Below, piece by piece: positions 1-14,400 of a DNA stretch of 64,000 nucleotides. A model generated the notes under the pieces. That model saw only the letters and a program-made list of their open reading frames with translations, did not search any database and was not told where the DNA came from. Every line of letters begins with the position of its first letter. The stretch's first letter is position 1. This stretch comes from Apoderus coryli (Eukaryota > Arthropoda > Insecta > Coleoptera > Attelabidae): NCBI GenBank assembly GCA_911728435.2, contig OU452210.1, forward strand, positions 7,750,001 to 7,814,000, in the 5' to 3' direction. Both the position numbers and the translations under genes were made by a program.

Positions 1-1971
1 TATTAATATTTACTAAAAAAATGCTTTATTTCCATTTGGTAAAGTTTAAGATATGTTTATCTTGTACAAATATATATTAAATAAGTAATGTAGCTGTAAT
101 ATATATTTTTTGTTTTGTTTGCAGCTAAAAGTTGTATATTTTTTGATTTAATTAATTTTGTTATAAATCTCTCTCACCCCTAATATAAATTATATTTTTT
201 GATACTAGTTTATTATTTATCTTACTGTAATAATTTTGTACTTTAGTTTAAGTAGTATTTTGATACATAATTCTCAGATTAGATGCATTATTGTCTTTGA
301 TTTTTTTTGCACTAATAAAATAACTGGAAAAACTTAAGTTTGTTTCTAAAGTCATAACCATTTTTATTTTCAGTAATTTTTCGAATATATACGAATAAAT
401 AAACCGATGATTAGAAAACTTCAGATTTTACGGAAAGTTTCGAAATATTGGATAGTTTTCGAGCAGATAGCGTATGGAGTTGTTGATTTTTTAAATTAAA
501 TATCTTAAGTATAAAATCTAATCATTTCTAAATGAATTCTGCTCCTGAAATGAAAAGATGAGATTATATAGTTTTGAAAATTGTTTCAAATTTAACAGTT
601 ATGCCCGATGTTTTTTTAATTTGAAGTTGTAGCTATCTTATTATGGACAGTGGCACTGGGCATGTTCCAAGGGTATCAACAATTGCGACCCCTCATTGCG
701 GTGGAGAATTTTAGGATCACTTACGTCGAGACATTTGCGCAGCTGTAGATTTGTATCTATACGTTTTTAGTTTTGATTGTAGCTACCTACTTATCTATTA
801 TTTGTAACAAAATTAACTATCAGATTCATAATTATTATACATGGAACATGACAAATCAATTTGTCCAATAAGATGTCTTCTAATAATTTCTAAATAATTA
901 TAATTTCTCTCATACTTCTAAACAAAAACAACCTCAAAATAATATATTATGTAGTTGTTTATAACAACAAAAACCAACTAGACAAGTATGTCTGTCTGTG
1001 CAAAGTATAGTGTTTGAAAGAAAAATGTTGAATTCTTTTTATGTTTAAACCGCTTGCCCTAATAACTTGGTAGATTGCCTATCAAATTTTAGATGTCGGT
1101 ATTTTCATTTCTAACGCAAGCGTGTTATTTAGGTACCTCACGTTTTTATTCAAAATTTTACTAAGCTGATTAAATAACTGATTTTTGTTTCTATTGTTTT
1201 ATAAATCTACTGTTTACAAATGGTTTGTCGTAATTAAGAAGGTGTTAAAATTTATTGAACACAATTCAAACTAATTCATATTTTAGGAAATTATGGGACT
1301 TTGAATATACTAAACCTGATTTGAAGACTTAATATTTTCTTTTCAAATGAGAAATCGCTCAAATATCCTAATCCATATAGTACCCTTGGTTTTTTGGTTT
1401 AAATAAAACACTTATATGATTAATATTTTATATAAAATCTAATTTAATCTCTTCAATATGAAGAATAATACAACAATATATTATAAACCTATCTATGTAC
1501 ATTTTATAAACTTTTTTGGTTAATTATTAACATAGCAACAAATTATTACTTAAGACTAAAACTTAATACATTATTTATGGCCATAGTGAATGTTAGAATT
1601 CTTGTAAATGAAAGCAGGTACAAATATAACAATATAAAATGGCTATAAAATTAAGTAGTACTTCTTAATATTCGATATAAGTATTTCTTAACAATGTAAT
1701 ATCCAACATACAGCTTGACTACCAACACATCATTAAAGCTACTTGTTTTCATATGCTAAAACAGTTTTAATGCTATTTTATCACCAATTCTGTCATAAAC
1801 GTGAACTATATGCAATTCGGAATATTTTATAGCTGACCCCACAAATTTTCTCGATCTCTCTACGAGAGGCTTGAACGTCCTTCTTTATCCTTTCTTGTAG
1901 TCATGCTGTACTTCTCAGGAACAACTTTATAGGCAATAACTTTTATCACATATTTTAAAAATATATTCTAA
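1..1971. other. 3' flank of the semaphorin gene, no other gene seen
   Basis: AT-rich sequence downstream of the semaphorin stop codon, which is read on the minus strand. Its right part should contain the 3' untranslated region, but I could not fix a polyadenylation site. I found no convincing exon, RNA gene or transposon end here. Confidence 0.5.
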
Positions 1972-4900
1972 TCAGTCGTAATATAATTTATCATTCCTAC
2001 CATATTTTTGAGCATTACTTTTTAATGTTGATATTTCGTAATCGTCAAAACACTTCGATGATTTTAATGTTCCATTGCCGATATATAAACTAGATGATGC
2101 ACCATTCTGTTTTTTAATCGGTTTTTCCCTTACTGGTACCGATATATACGGATTTTGTTCTGCAGCAATATAATGTGGTGAACTTGGTATTACATTTTTT
2201 CTCTTTTGGAAAAACATGTACGACAAATAAATTATTGTTGGAGCAAATCCCATAATTATTCCAAAAAAGAAAAATGGCAAAGCTGTTGATGTACATGATG
2301 GATCGTCTAATTGCATTCCCATTGGATTTATTTCTAAAAAAAAAACATTTATGTAAAACTTTTTTTTATCGCGTTTTCAGAAAATCTCATCGGAGATTCT
2401 ACTAGGGATTGGTGAGAACTTTGTCTAAATATGTAAAATAGGTCTTTCAGCACAGGTCGACCGAATAAAGGAATATAATTAATAAACCAATTTTACACAA
2501 TGAAATCAAGCTTTTGATGATCAACATTTTGAACATCATCGTATTATTTATCTTAGCCTGGTTAATGGGGAAGTGGAAATCTCAATGATCTTACTTTGGT
2601 TAGAACAATATGTGAAAAATATATAGTTTCCTATAGGTACTATTTGAAGACTGTATATGCTATTACCATCATTGTTATAATGTTATAGGTAGGAAGTGAA
2701 CATACCATTATGCAAGAAGTTGTTTCCTATACAAATTCTTGTTTGAATGGAACTACCTTGACACATTTCAGGACCAGGATTTAATGTGTAACACTTCCTT
2801 CTTCTATGTTGCTCATTGTTTTCATCACATAATGACCATTCTGTCCAATTACCCCAACCCAAAATGTCTGTAAATCATAACAGAAATAAGCAAATTTGTG
2901 CATGGAAAAAAAATAAATATTATTACTTTCACATGGCTGGTCCTGGCATGAGTGTTCTTCCTGTGATGGACCTTTACAAGAGTGTCCTAAACAACTTCTT
3001 GATCGCGTTTTAACACCCCAGCCACAAGAAACATTGCAAGGTGACCATTCGGACCAACAACCCCAATTACTGTCGCATGGGTGTTTGTTGCATTCTTTCG
3101 TTTGAGTTGTAGGGCCTGGACAGTTTCTTCCTCTAATACAGTATCTTGTTCGAACTTGCGTTCCTCCTCCACAAACTGCAGAACAGTCACTCCATCCTGT
3201 CCATGAACTCCATCCATTTGAATCATTTTCTTCAGACACACAGCGCTGATTTGGTAGACAAATTTGTTCTTCATCTTTAACTATAATTTTAATCTGATGC
3301 ATATGCTTTACAGGTGCTTTACAAGTGATTTTAAACCGTTTCTGATGAAAGCTCATGCTAGAGATATTATAGTCGGTTATCCATTCAGTTAATTGCATTT
3401 TTCTCTGGTCAGAACATTGATGTTCATTACACCTCTCATATTCAATACTATTTCCTCTACAATATTGTCCACCATTTTTCGGTGGTGGACTGTCACATTG
3501 TCTTTCTCGAATTTTAAAACCACCTCCACAGTTAGCAGAACATGGTGACCACATTGACCATGGACCCCATTCGGCGTCTATTGGTTGAGCTGGACAAGGC
3601 GGTATCTCCGAACAAAATGCTTCTATTCGATCTTGTCCTACGCATACTCTGAAAGTAAAATAATCCTGTATAAATCATATAAATATATGACATGATTAGA
3701 AAATAGATCATCATTTTCGTATCTGAAATCTAAATTTCAAAATCCAGATAGAAATTGATTTGAAATCTACGAAGTGTGGAATTGACAAGAAAAAAATCAT
3801 GTAAATTGATACAAATTTTAATTTCATACCTTCCACCAAAAGCTGGACTAGGGTTTGTGCATGTTCTGGATCGTGTTTTAACAGCAGTTCCACATGTGGC
3901 TGAACAGGCCGACCATGCAGACCAATCGGACCATCCACCATGAACCGTACAATTAATTACAGCTACGGAAGGACCTTCACACTGCAATCCGTTATTAGCA
4001 GGAGCAGGATTATTACAATTTCTTGTCTGACACAAACATGTATCTGCATTATCTGAGTCGTAAGAAATTCTGTGATAACATGTTCCCCATTCGGCCCAAC
4101 TGCTCCATCCTGAAATTGCATATATTATAGTATATTGTGGTGGGTGAAAATATATAAAAATAAAATAAAAATGTAATACTTTTCTCGTATGTGATCACGT
4201 TCACATCGAGGTTGAATAATGTTAGACTGAATTGAACCGTTAGAGTTTGTTACTTGATTTAGAGGAATTAATAAACGTGAATTGTTTTGCTAAAAATACG
4301 ATAATCATTGGATACTATGCCGATTTTATTCGATAAAAAATCGATAACTTCATTCAGCTATTAGTCTAAACTCGTAATCTATTCTTCTTTTTCCCAGTAT
4401 TTTGACAACCCCTATATCTGTCCGAAGCTTTATGGATCTAATTTTTAATGTATGAAATTGTATTTATTTACCTCCATTGATTGGTGTATTTAGTATAGGA
4501 CATGAATTGACTTTTTGCTTCCAGAACTTGTGAAGTGAGTCATCCATTGGTGCCATAGTACATCGTTCTTCTAATTCGTTCCAACCACAGTAGGGATCCA
4601 TAGAATTTAAACAGCTTTCTTTTGATAAATGTCGTTTACAATGCGCTCCCGGAATTTGTAGCACCTCATCATTTGTTGTTAGATACAGCGAATTCGTTTC
4701 TTTTAAGAATTGCATATTCGTTATCGCAATTCTTGGATTTGGTGCAGCTTCCCATATTTCCACAGTACATGCTTCTTTAGAATGTGGTAAAAGAGTTAAT
4801 TTCTTGATGATTCCTTCTAAAGTAGCTACATAAATGACGTGGACGGAATGATGGTATTTTGTCCGGACAATATCTACAGATATATGGGAAAACCTTTCCA

Positions 4901-7197
4901 AATTTGCTGAATGTATCGGATTTAACGACGTGGCTTGCACCGCATTGTCCATTAACTGATATCTCCATGTTTCTAATAAGTTATTGTGTCTGGATGATTT
5001 ACATTCCAAATGATCTCTATGTGGACTAGTGTGTTTTGTCCATGCACTGCCCATATCCGGTTGATATTTGAATGGGCCGTTGAAAGCATCATCAATGGCC
5101 GTTAAATTGAACGCACATACAGCAGAACCAGCTATACTATTTGGTGATGTTGTAAAAGTAGCGTAAACAATATTCTCGTCAGGCACATGAGAGGCCCCTT
5201 GAATTTCATTGAAATAAAACGGATAATCTCCGCTTATTGAACAATTTAATCTCGCTTTTATAAATGTCGTCCAACTATCTTTTAATACCGTGTGTCCTCC
5301 TTGATCATTTTTGCATACTCGAGCAATACGCGAGTATACAATTTTACCACAATTTATATATTCAACAGCTGCTTCACGGAAGAGAAAATATACAAATTTC
5401 GCCGTTTCAAATGAGCCAACAAACTGTGGCTCATTAAGCCAAAAACTATTATATTGTTTTGAACGAAGGGTGGCTATACCATTAACACTTTTTGAGATCA
5501 ACGAATCCGATCCGGAGAAATCAGTTGTACCCCCGAAATAATATTCCTGATTTTCTGAAATAAATCCCGTTACATTTGCATTAGGATTAAATGGTCCTTT
5601 AGCTATTCCATCAACTATCTTGGTTGTATTGGCAATATTGTCAATCTGGAAAAAAATAATAATTTATAAATCATACAGGTCTTCCAAATCGTTGTATTGG
5701 AATATCGTAAATAACAAAATAGCTAAATGATTTTAACCCTTACAAAATTTATTCATAAAATAATCATTTCTTGACTTTATAAGATAGAACAAATGAAGAA
5801 TAAAAATATAGTATTGTATGGTTATAAATGGCTAATTCGCTCAATAGTGTGGGAAAAACGCAGAAAAACTCATTAAGCACGTGCTTAATATTTTTACAAA
5901 TGACTGTCAATCCTAGTCTTGTGCATAGACATTTTAAATAAAATTAAAGTTACTTACCTCTCTCCATGAGCAAAGAGGCGAGTATGCATTTGTACCACAG
6001 GCGAAGACTTGTCTTCCATTTGTCAGCAATATTTTAATATAATTACGGCAATATTCCTCTGACTGTCCTTTATTGATACATGACGTTATCTTCTCCGGTA
6101 CAGCCTCCCAAAATGCGTATTCTAATGGTTGTAGTTTCGATAAGGATAATCGAAATAACGAATCTCTAAGAATAAACAGAAAATTTCAATATGGTGTTAT
6201 ATAAGATATAGTTGTTTATCTCTTTCCGCTTTCTGACTAGAATTTGTGGGATTTATATTTATTTAGTGTCATAAGTATCCGGTATATAAACTATTGATGG
6301 TCCTTTTCACAGGGACATTTTTAAATTATTTTTATTTTCTTTACGACCATATAGAAAACAAAATTACTTATTTAAACTTAAATAAAAGATGCATGATATT
6401 TGTTGAAATATAAATTATATGTTGTTCTCAAAAAGAGTAAAATAACAAGTACCTATCAAAATTTGATATATCATAGTGAATGTTTGAGCACAGTAATTGA
6501 GGAGATTTAGTTTCTCATGAGCCAGTAATTTATTTTTTGTTTTAAAATAATAATACTTTTATACCTTTTTGCAATACGATATCTGCCTAATGGTTAAATG
6601 ACTCACAAATTACCTTTTATGCTTAACAAAGAATTACTCTCTAATTTGACACAATAGCTTTCGACGATTTCTGAGATCGTATCAAAACTACATAATTTAC
6701 AAAAAAAAAAAGGATTGTTTTTCTCGTCGGATTTGCGAGGTGATTTAGAACATCGCATTTTGGAGATCCTGATCATTAAGAAATTGCGTGCAAACTCACA
6801 CTCTAAGTACGAATGATCCTAAATATTTATTTAATAACGATGCGTCTATTTTACATGTGATTCTCGGTATATTTATGGGATGTGCACGCAGGACTGAGGA
6901 TTCGAACATGAATATAAATAAATTCTTACCTAGCGCCCACAATGACTTGATTTCTAGCAACATCAAAAAGCATTTGTGTATATGATGTAACATCTTCTTG
7001 AGAGAATCTATTCATGGAGTATTGTAGATCTGTAATTTAATTAGTAATTATTTATGTTAATGTGTTTAAACAAAAGATCCTATTGTTGATATGAATTTAC
7101 CTTGATGTGAAATATGTCTGAAGTCATGTTTGTTAGCAAACGTAATAACAATTAGCAACAATAACGTTATTATCACTGGCAGAACATTTGGTAACAT
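1972..7197 (-). CDS. Sema5c: Semaphorin-5 type transmembrane guidance protein, complete
   Basis: Eight coding exons on the minus strand: 7101-7197, 6930-7029, 5958-6165, 4472-5645, 3830-4109, 2927-3648, 2706-2867 and 1972-2333. All junctions are GT-AG and in phase, giving 3105 nt and 1034 residues. Residues 1-21 are a hydrophobic signal peptide ([17 protein letters not shown]...). The sema domain covers about 45-465, with family motifs such as RNQVIVGAR and [17 protein letters not shown] module ([11 protein letters not shown] ... DPYCGW) begins near 470. Six TSP1-like modules follow between about 527 and 905; the first is degenerate, and the others show WSxWSxCSxxCG. A membrane helix spans about 933-956, and a basic-start cytoplasmic tail of 78 residues ends in YYD. 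This sema-PSI-TSP1-TM order is diagnostic of class 5 semaphorins, which act at the cell surface in axon guidance and adhesion through plexins. An acceptor site at 7209-7210 places 11 nt of leader before the ATG, so at least one non-coding exon lies further right. The name follows Drosophila Sema5c; assignment to class 5 is firm, exact orthology is not. Confidence 0.93.
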
Positions 7198-7208
7198 TCT
7201 CGCATTTT

Positions 7209-10200
7209 CTGAAACAAGATAAGAATTATATATTCCTTATGATTTTTGACCATATTGTTTGTTAAATTGTTGTTATTTTTGTTTGATGTCGACAAATGTT
7301 TATTTTTAAGTGAGAAATGGTAAGATAACATTAGAAATAACAAATTAGTTTTTAGTTGTATTTAATCTGTTCCGTTATCGAAACATTTTATGTACAGGGA
7401 GTTTCAGAATGAAATTCGGATTTTAGACCAATGTAATTCTGATTAATTATTTATTAACAAAGGTAAATTGAATTGAGGTAGACTTGAAATAAAAACCTTT
7501 CTTAGTTAGAGTTACGAGGAAAAATGTCATTGTTGTAATCTCTATGAAAGCTATCTAGGATTCTCTTGGTTTATAAATTTAGAGTCTATAAAAAGGCCCT
7601 AAAGTCGGACTAAAATTATCATTAGTTATATCACAAATGAGGATATTTTGTTGAGTATACTTTGACATTTTCGTGTCAATATTATTCTGATTATAGGCTA
7701 ATTGTCTTTAGAAATACCCCGACACCGAAGCGAGTGGAATATCTGAATAGAATTGACTGAAAAATGTCGTAGTATACTCTACCAAAAATATCTATCAGGA
7801 ATGGTATATAGTAAGATAGAGAAAAATGCCTGTTGACATGTTGTTAATAACAGAATATTGTCAAGTTTATATCAAACGTCATTTATTTTGATAAGGTAAT
7901 AACAATATACAGTGCTTTCATTTTAAAACATGCCACCCAGAATAACTCGTCGATTTTTGGGAACTTAAAAACCATTTTTTGTTGAATTTGTGTTCCACCC
8001 CTTCTATATCCTATTCTATAAAATATTGAATTGTGAACAAACCTCCACATTGTGTCTAAATCTGTTTTAAGGCTCGCTAAAATAAAATAGTATTGCTGGG
8101 GTATTTTGTATTGTAAAAAATCGAAAACAGTTTTATTTAATATTTTATTTCTTTGAGTTTCTCTTCCAGCGCCTATAACTGGAATGCATTATAAAACAAT
8201 GGATCTATATGGACCCGATCTTATTATTACTTAGTTCCATAGACCAAGCTGGGTCGTAAAATTTGAAGATCTTTTTTTGTTTAGTTTAGAATCAACAATT
8301 AGGTAAGTATTGTTGTTATTATGTAATGTATAGGTACTATAGTATACTTGTATTTGAAATTAAAAACAAACATTAAAGTTGTACTCGCATATCTAAAATC
8401 TTGGTCTTGGTCTTTTTTCCTTATGTGCCAAGTAAACTTATACATGTAGATATGTTAACAAATTGTTACTATCAAAAATAACATAAATACATATGTGTAA
8501 TTTTACGGTACTAATAATTTCCTTTTCGCGTGGTTTCAAACATCTTATTTTGTGATTTATACCTACGTGAATCGCATAATTACATCATAATCGCTGATTT
8601 AATCTCTATAATGTGCCGATGCTTACTAATAAGGGATAAATTTATTTATTATAAAACTATAATTATTTGAAGTTTTCTCCTTGGATTTTAATACAACCTT
8701 CACTTTTACAGTATTTTTTTTTTATAAAATTATAATTATCTGTTTCGTTTTTTTTTCTAATATATGCAAACACGACATGGCCTGAAGGTGCAATGCAATA
8801 ACACCTTACATTACAGCCAGTTGTGATTTTTCATGTAGCTTGAAAATTCACCCTTTCCTTGGGGAAAATGCTATAACGTAACCAAGATTAGATTCAACAA
8901 CGCACCTTAAATTTATCAATATTTTATAGTGAAAAGTTGAATATCTATATAGGTATATTTAAACTATTAGAATTCTGCTGCGTAGGCGCTAAAGGCGCCA
9001 ATAAGTATTATAGAAAATAGCCAAGCATGCTAATTAGGCACAAACAGTACATTATCTTGCTCAAGAAAATTAATTCAGTGAGATAATATAACATTAATTT
9101 AGGTTACACAGTGTATCGAACATATTGTATATACATATGTTTAATACGAATTGAGTTTGAAGTGCCATTATATTACGAAAACTATAAATACGTAGGTACT
9201 TCACATACACTGTTTTTACAAACGAAAAACAACAAAATTAAATAATAAATTATTGGAAATCTTGTTGAGAGCAAATTTAGAGATTTTATCCTAAATTTTC
9301 CTATGAGATTCTTATTATATCTTGCGCTGATTGTATATTTGGTTTAGAAACAGAAAAACAATAACCCAGTGTTTATTATTTTATTTCATATTACTGCTAT
9401 ATTAATATAAGTACAACTTATTTGCTACATAAATTATAGCAAAATACAAATTTTGGAATGTTTCTTTTACAGACTTAAACAGTTAAAAATATCGTCACAA
9501 ATTAAGAAAACAATAGGTAATTGTTATAAAACACTAGATATAATTCTACCTGACGCTGAATAAGGATTATGAGTTATTAAGGATATTTTGCCCAGTTATT
9601 TACTGTTTGTTATATGAACAATAAGGATTATATGTAAATTCAAAATCAAATGCCCATTATAGCCACACTCGTATATGTAAAAATGTATTTATGTATATTA
9701 TTTAATCAAAATCAAGCCCACACTAAAATGATGCTTTTCGATCACATGGTGTGGATTCTTAATCAGATCGATTAACCTCGAGTGAAATTTAATAATTGAA
9801 AATCTAAGTATAAATTAAAGTTTGTACCTATAGTATCTATCAATAAAAAATAGTGAAATTTCAAGGTCTGATACACGAGTATAATATACAAAATATAAAT
9901 CTTAATAATAAAGTTACACAATTTGTGTTATAGACTTTCTTTAGCCAGTTTCTCATTTTAAATTAATAATTTAAATTTATAAAGAAACAGATATTATATT
10001 TCTTAAAAAGCAAGTATATTTTTGATTAAATGCACATTATCTTTTAACCCAAATTAATACATTTTCCAAGCTAAATAAGTGACACGAAAACATAACTTCT
10101 CTGTGCAAATTTCTCAACTTTTTAAATGTAATCCACTGTACCTATAATGTTGATGAGATTTGTGTGCGACATTTATTTTAGTTTTAATTTTATAGGTATT

Positions 10201-11060
10201 TAAGTATAATTATAAATTTCATAGAGGATTAAAAAAGCCATGAAGAGAATGAAATTGTTATCTTTTATGTTATTGTGACCTTACCTTAGCGTACATTCTC
10301 TATATCAACACAAGAAAGATCTGTTTTGACTTACAGTTGCTAAAAGGCTCGCTTTTATTGACGAAGTCGAATTCCCGTGAAAGCGACTCGAACATGTTTC
10401 TGTTGGACAATATCGCATTAACAAAAATTACAATGACGTGATTTCTATAGCCAAATTTCAATTAATATTTTGTCAAATATGGTAATTATATTGTATGTGA
10501 TAAAAAGGAGTGAAAGCTCCCTGTACAAAGTGACTTTGTTATTCTTTAATTAAATATTAATTTAATACTGAATGACATCGAAAGTCAATCAAAAATTAAT
10601 AGTACATACTTTACCTACATTCAATCATTTTGGAATAAGAAAAAAACGGGTATACGGTGAAATGTGAATCATAATTATTATGATCTATATAGTATCCATT
10701 TGCACCGAGCGCAAAATTATAATCTCTTTTTAAAACATTTCAGTAGAACCAAGTTATGAATAACTTGACTATTCTTCTATCTAATTACTAACAATTGCTT
10801 TCAAATGATTTTGAATGAGTACATTATTTTCTTAACTGTGTTATTAGGTTTTTTAGAAATATTAATTTTCCATGATTATAATATTATTCACAAATACCTG
10901 GCGAATATTATAATTAATATTAACCAATCTATAATTTGGTTTTCAGTTTCACTTGGTATAATATACATTATCATCTATAATAATAAAACAGTCGAACGTT
11001 TTAAGAATTAAAATAAACGGAAACTAATTAATAACTTTAAGTATAGATAGCAGATATATA
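7209..11060. other. Intergenic or 5' intron of semaphorin, no exon recognised
   Basis: AT-rich DNA upstream of the first coding exon of the semaphorin. It is probably the intron leading to non-coding 5' exon(s), because the first coding exon is preceded by a splice acceptor. Apart from a transposon end at about 7904 I see nothing supportable. The short open frames here have no family features. Confidence 0.45.
7904..8010. mobile_element. Solo end of a Tc1/mariner-like element (same family as 47575-48550)
   Basis: About 50 bases starting ATATACAGTGCTTTCATTTT and containing GCCACCCAGAATAACTCGTC nearly match both inverted ends of the element at 47575-48550. The following bases (a CCACCCCTTC stretch) resemble, in reverse, the subterminal region at about 48430-48460. 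No partner end and no transposase remains were found nearby, so this is a fragment or a very short deletion derivative. Confidence 0.65.
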
Positions 11061-11485
11061 CAGTGTGTTTTTTTTTTTGGAATGGAAATCTCCATACATC
11101 TTTATGACACTCAATCTAAGAACCCTCTACCCTCCATCAGCCTGTGGTGTTCAGGTATTGGTTAAGAACGAAGTTGATAACAGTTTTTCAAAAACGAAAC
11201 GTCGTACTGAAAATTTGTAAACGCTATCTTATTCTCCTCAAAAAGTAACAATGAGAAAGTGGTTTTAGATTTTTTATATCTGTAAAAATAACATCAGAAA
11301 TAAATAAAAACGAAAATTGCAAAAAATGGTTTTTTAAAAAATTCTCGAAAACGGCTAAAGTTACTTTACTTTTGAAAACACCATTGAAAAGGTGTTTAAA
11401 TTGTACAACTTTTCTCTAATTTAACCGACATTGTAACTCCTACCGTTTCCAAGATTCCAATGCTATCACATTCTTAGACACACTG
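11061..11485. mobile_element. MITE-like element with CAGTGTGT inverted ends
   Basis: The left end reads TATACAGTGTGT and the right end ACACACTGTATA, so the outer 12-13 bases form an inverted repeat with TA-rich flanks, as expected for a TA target duplication. The 425-bp interior has no open reading frame of note. This is the usual form of a non-autonomous Tc1/mariner-type element; I cannot name the family. A further CACACTGTATAT copy at about 11552 may be a second nested end. Confidence 0.6.
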
Positions 11486-14400
11486 TATATACAGTATCAT
11501 ATTCGATATTTGTTGTTTGTTTTGAAAATAATTGACGGGGCAGTTTTACGAGCACACTGTATATATAATGATTGTAAGTATAGTATAATAAGCATGAATT
11601 TTACTTCCTCATTTTCTATAGTGTCTTTAGTTATGCTTTTAAAATAGAATTACACATTCAAATAAACAATATATTTATTAATATATTTAATAACATAACG
11701 GAATTATTGTCAATAAAATACCATACCATATTCTTAAACCTGTTGTTGTTCTATCACCTGCATTAAATTATTATTTAACTCTTTATCAATTAGAAGTAAT
11801 CTTAATAAAAATATTTATTTAGATCTTGTAACAGCAACACTTTCATATTATTGATCTTGTTGATTTTAATTTAAATTTCTAGTTCAACTCTGAAAAAGTT
11901 TTATCTTATCAAACTGTAAATAACACATGCTGTTAGAGCAACTTAGTCCAAATACGTAGGTAAGGAAGAGGAGATTTATAAGATCCAGTTTCATATCAAC
12001 TTGATTAGGCAAAATGTATGTTATCGATATTATATTTATTGACTTACATAAGTCTATGTAGTATGGCTAACTTGGTAAATCTTTTTTTCATATTAAAATA
12101 TATATTCCTGTTCATTTGTAAAACAACATAAGTATATGATACCTATCATAATCGAGAAATATGTTTGAAATTAAATTATTCTATTATCTAATTAAAAATG
12201 ATTGAATGGTACTTTTTCCGACTAATATAATATCTTAATGGTGGGTTTTGTATGTCCGCATTTCTTCTTCCTTCTAGTCATCTTTGATATTCGATAACGT
12301 TATTATTCGTAAATCTCTCTGTATTAGAAATGTTTTCCTCTTTTGTCTACTACTCTACTGGCTAATATCTTATGAGGTCAAGTTTTGTAAATAGGTAGTA
12401 AAAACATGTCGGAATCTACCAAAAACTATTTACCTATATTAAAGACAAAAATCGTTTTCCTAACATATTGGACAATAATAAGTCAGTGGCGGCTATATTA
12501 TTAGCTATAAGTGTTATAAAATGTACCTATTACAGCCTGTTTTATGCGAATTTTAAGCTAGTAATAACTATTACGTATTTTAATTATCTTTTTCATTATT
12601 GTTGTAGACTGTTCTTGTTCAACAGTAAATTATTTAAAATATTAGGTAACCATCATTACTAGCTTGTAAATACATATTAGTATAAAATGGATGGTTTTTT
12701 CGAAATACCTGTTAATAACAATTGTAGTTAATAGTTAATGATATGCCCATTGATGATGAGTTATGATATTCGAAACATAAACTTGTAAACTAAATTATGG
12801 ACTCCGACTTACATTACTAAAATTATTTAAGTTATTAGATATTTTATAGATTTTAATATAATAAAACCTATTCTGAATTTAAATTATTATTAAAGTTATT
12901 GTGAAATCACTTAATCATTTAAGATATTTAACAAAGTTTTCAAAAATAAAACAATAATTCCTATTTCGGATTTAATTTCAAAATATTTGTTTATAGAAAA
13001 AACTTTATTTTAAAAGTGTATGAAAACCAAAATATCTGGATTGTGGCTGTTTAACTTATTAAACAGATATTTTGGTTTTAAAAGGGTGCTGAAATAGACC
13101 TGACCCTCATTTGGCAGCGTTCACTTCAAAACAGTAAAATAATCAAATATTTCAAGAAGTATTGGTTAAAATATCAATAGTTGGACACACCAAATTGGGC
13201 TTGTAGTAACGATAATATGAACATTTATGAATCCGCATAGCGCCTAAATATGCCCAGAGGTCGGAGAGAAAAACGCAGTGAGGAAAATAATTCAATTAGG
13301 TATAAGACCTAAGGTAAGTAATACCGGATTTGTGTGACGACTTATACCTATGCCAAGCTAATATGAAGTCGTCATGTTATAGGTAAAACTTTCCCCTAAC
13401 GTCGTCCTGTAAATTATATTCATGTTTAAAACTCATATTGTTTTCCATATTAAATGGCAGTAATAACTACTATTATGTCTTTTCTAAAATAAAGCATTAA
13501 CTTTGGAAGCATTGTATCTTACCTCTTGTGGCGTACCCCGCAGTCAAAAGAAATCTTTTTCTGTTTGTTTAGTGATCATAAAAGACGTCTTTGTGGCCTT
13601 GGTTGAAGTAGGGGTTGTAAACAAACGTGGTCGTAAATTATTTAAATGTGTCAATAATAACTTTTGTTACATTATCGCTACCTATAGTACCAATATAGTT
13701 TCGAATAGTATTAAATTTAATTCGTCTGTCTGAAATGCTTTCCAAGAACTTTTTAATTATGTAAATAAACAAATTAATGTGAATGAATGTTAAGTAGGTA
13801 TATGTATTGTTCAAAAATTTTGCATACGCATAAAAACATAATACAGTGAATATTTATCAACAAGTGGTTGTGTTTTGAACTAGTAAATGGAACAAAATTA
13901 ATAAATAACTCTTACAGTTTTGGAGAAACTTACAGGTCCAAATTTCTATGAACATTGTGTGGCACAACATAGAGGTCAGTCTATATTGAATGAAGCGGTA
14001 AACTTCGTCAACTTTCCATCACAATCTAAAGTCTGCTACAAATTTTGCAAATAACGCAATAACTTAACTTATAATTTAATAAAAACAACTTCAAAACGTA
14101 TTATTTATTGAAAAAGCACTAAACTAACACAATTTTTTGAACAGTTGTTTTCAAAATAATCGAGATTATTGAACGACCTTGGCGTAAGGTTGTTTAGATA
14201 ATTTATATTAACGAACAGTTGCGATATAAACTGTTATACACTCTACAGTCTACACTATACAGATATTCTTAATTTTGTCTCAGACTTGTTGGTTTTTCGT
14301 ACCGCGGTCGTACGACTCACTCTGCGCAGGTACTTTTCTTAGTATATTAGATAGATAGTAGTAGTACCCTAAGATCAGCATAAGAAACAGGTTCAGAAGA

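Noticed and set aside
2987..3274. Minus-strand frames overlapping semaphorin exon 6
   Set aside because: They are out-of-frame readings of the TSP1 repeats; the in-phase exon 2927-3648 explains the sequence.
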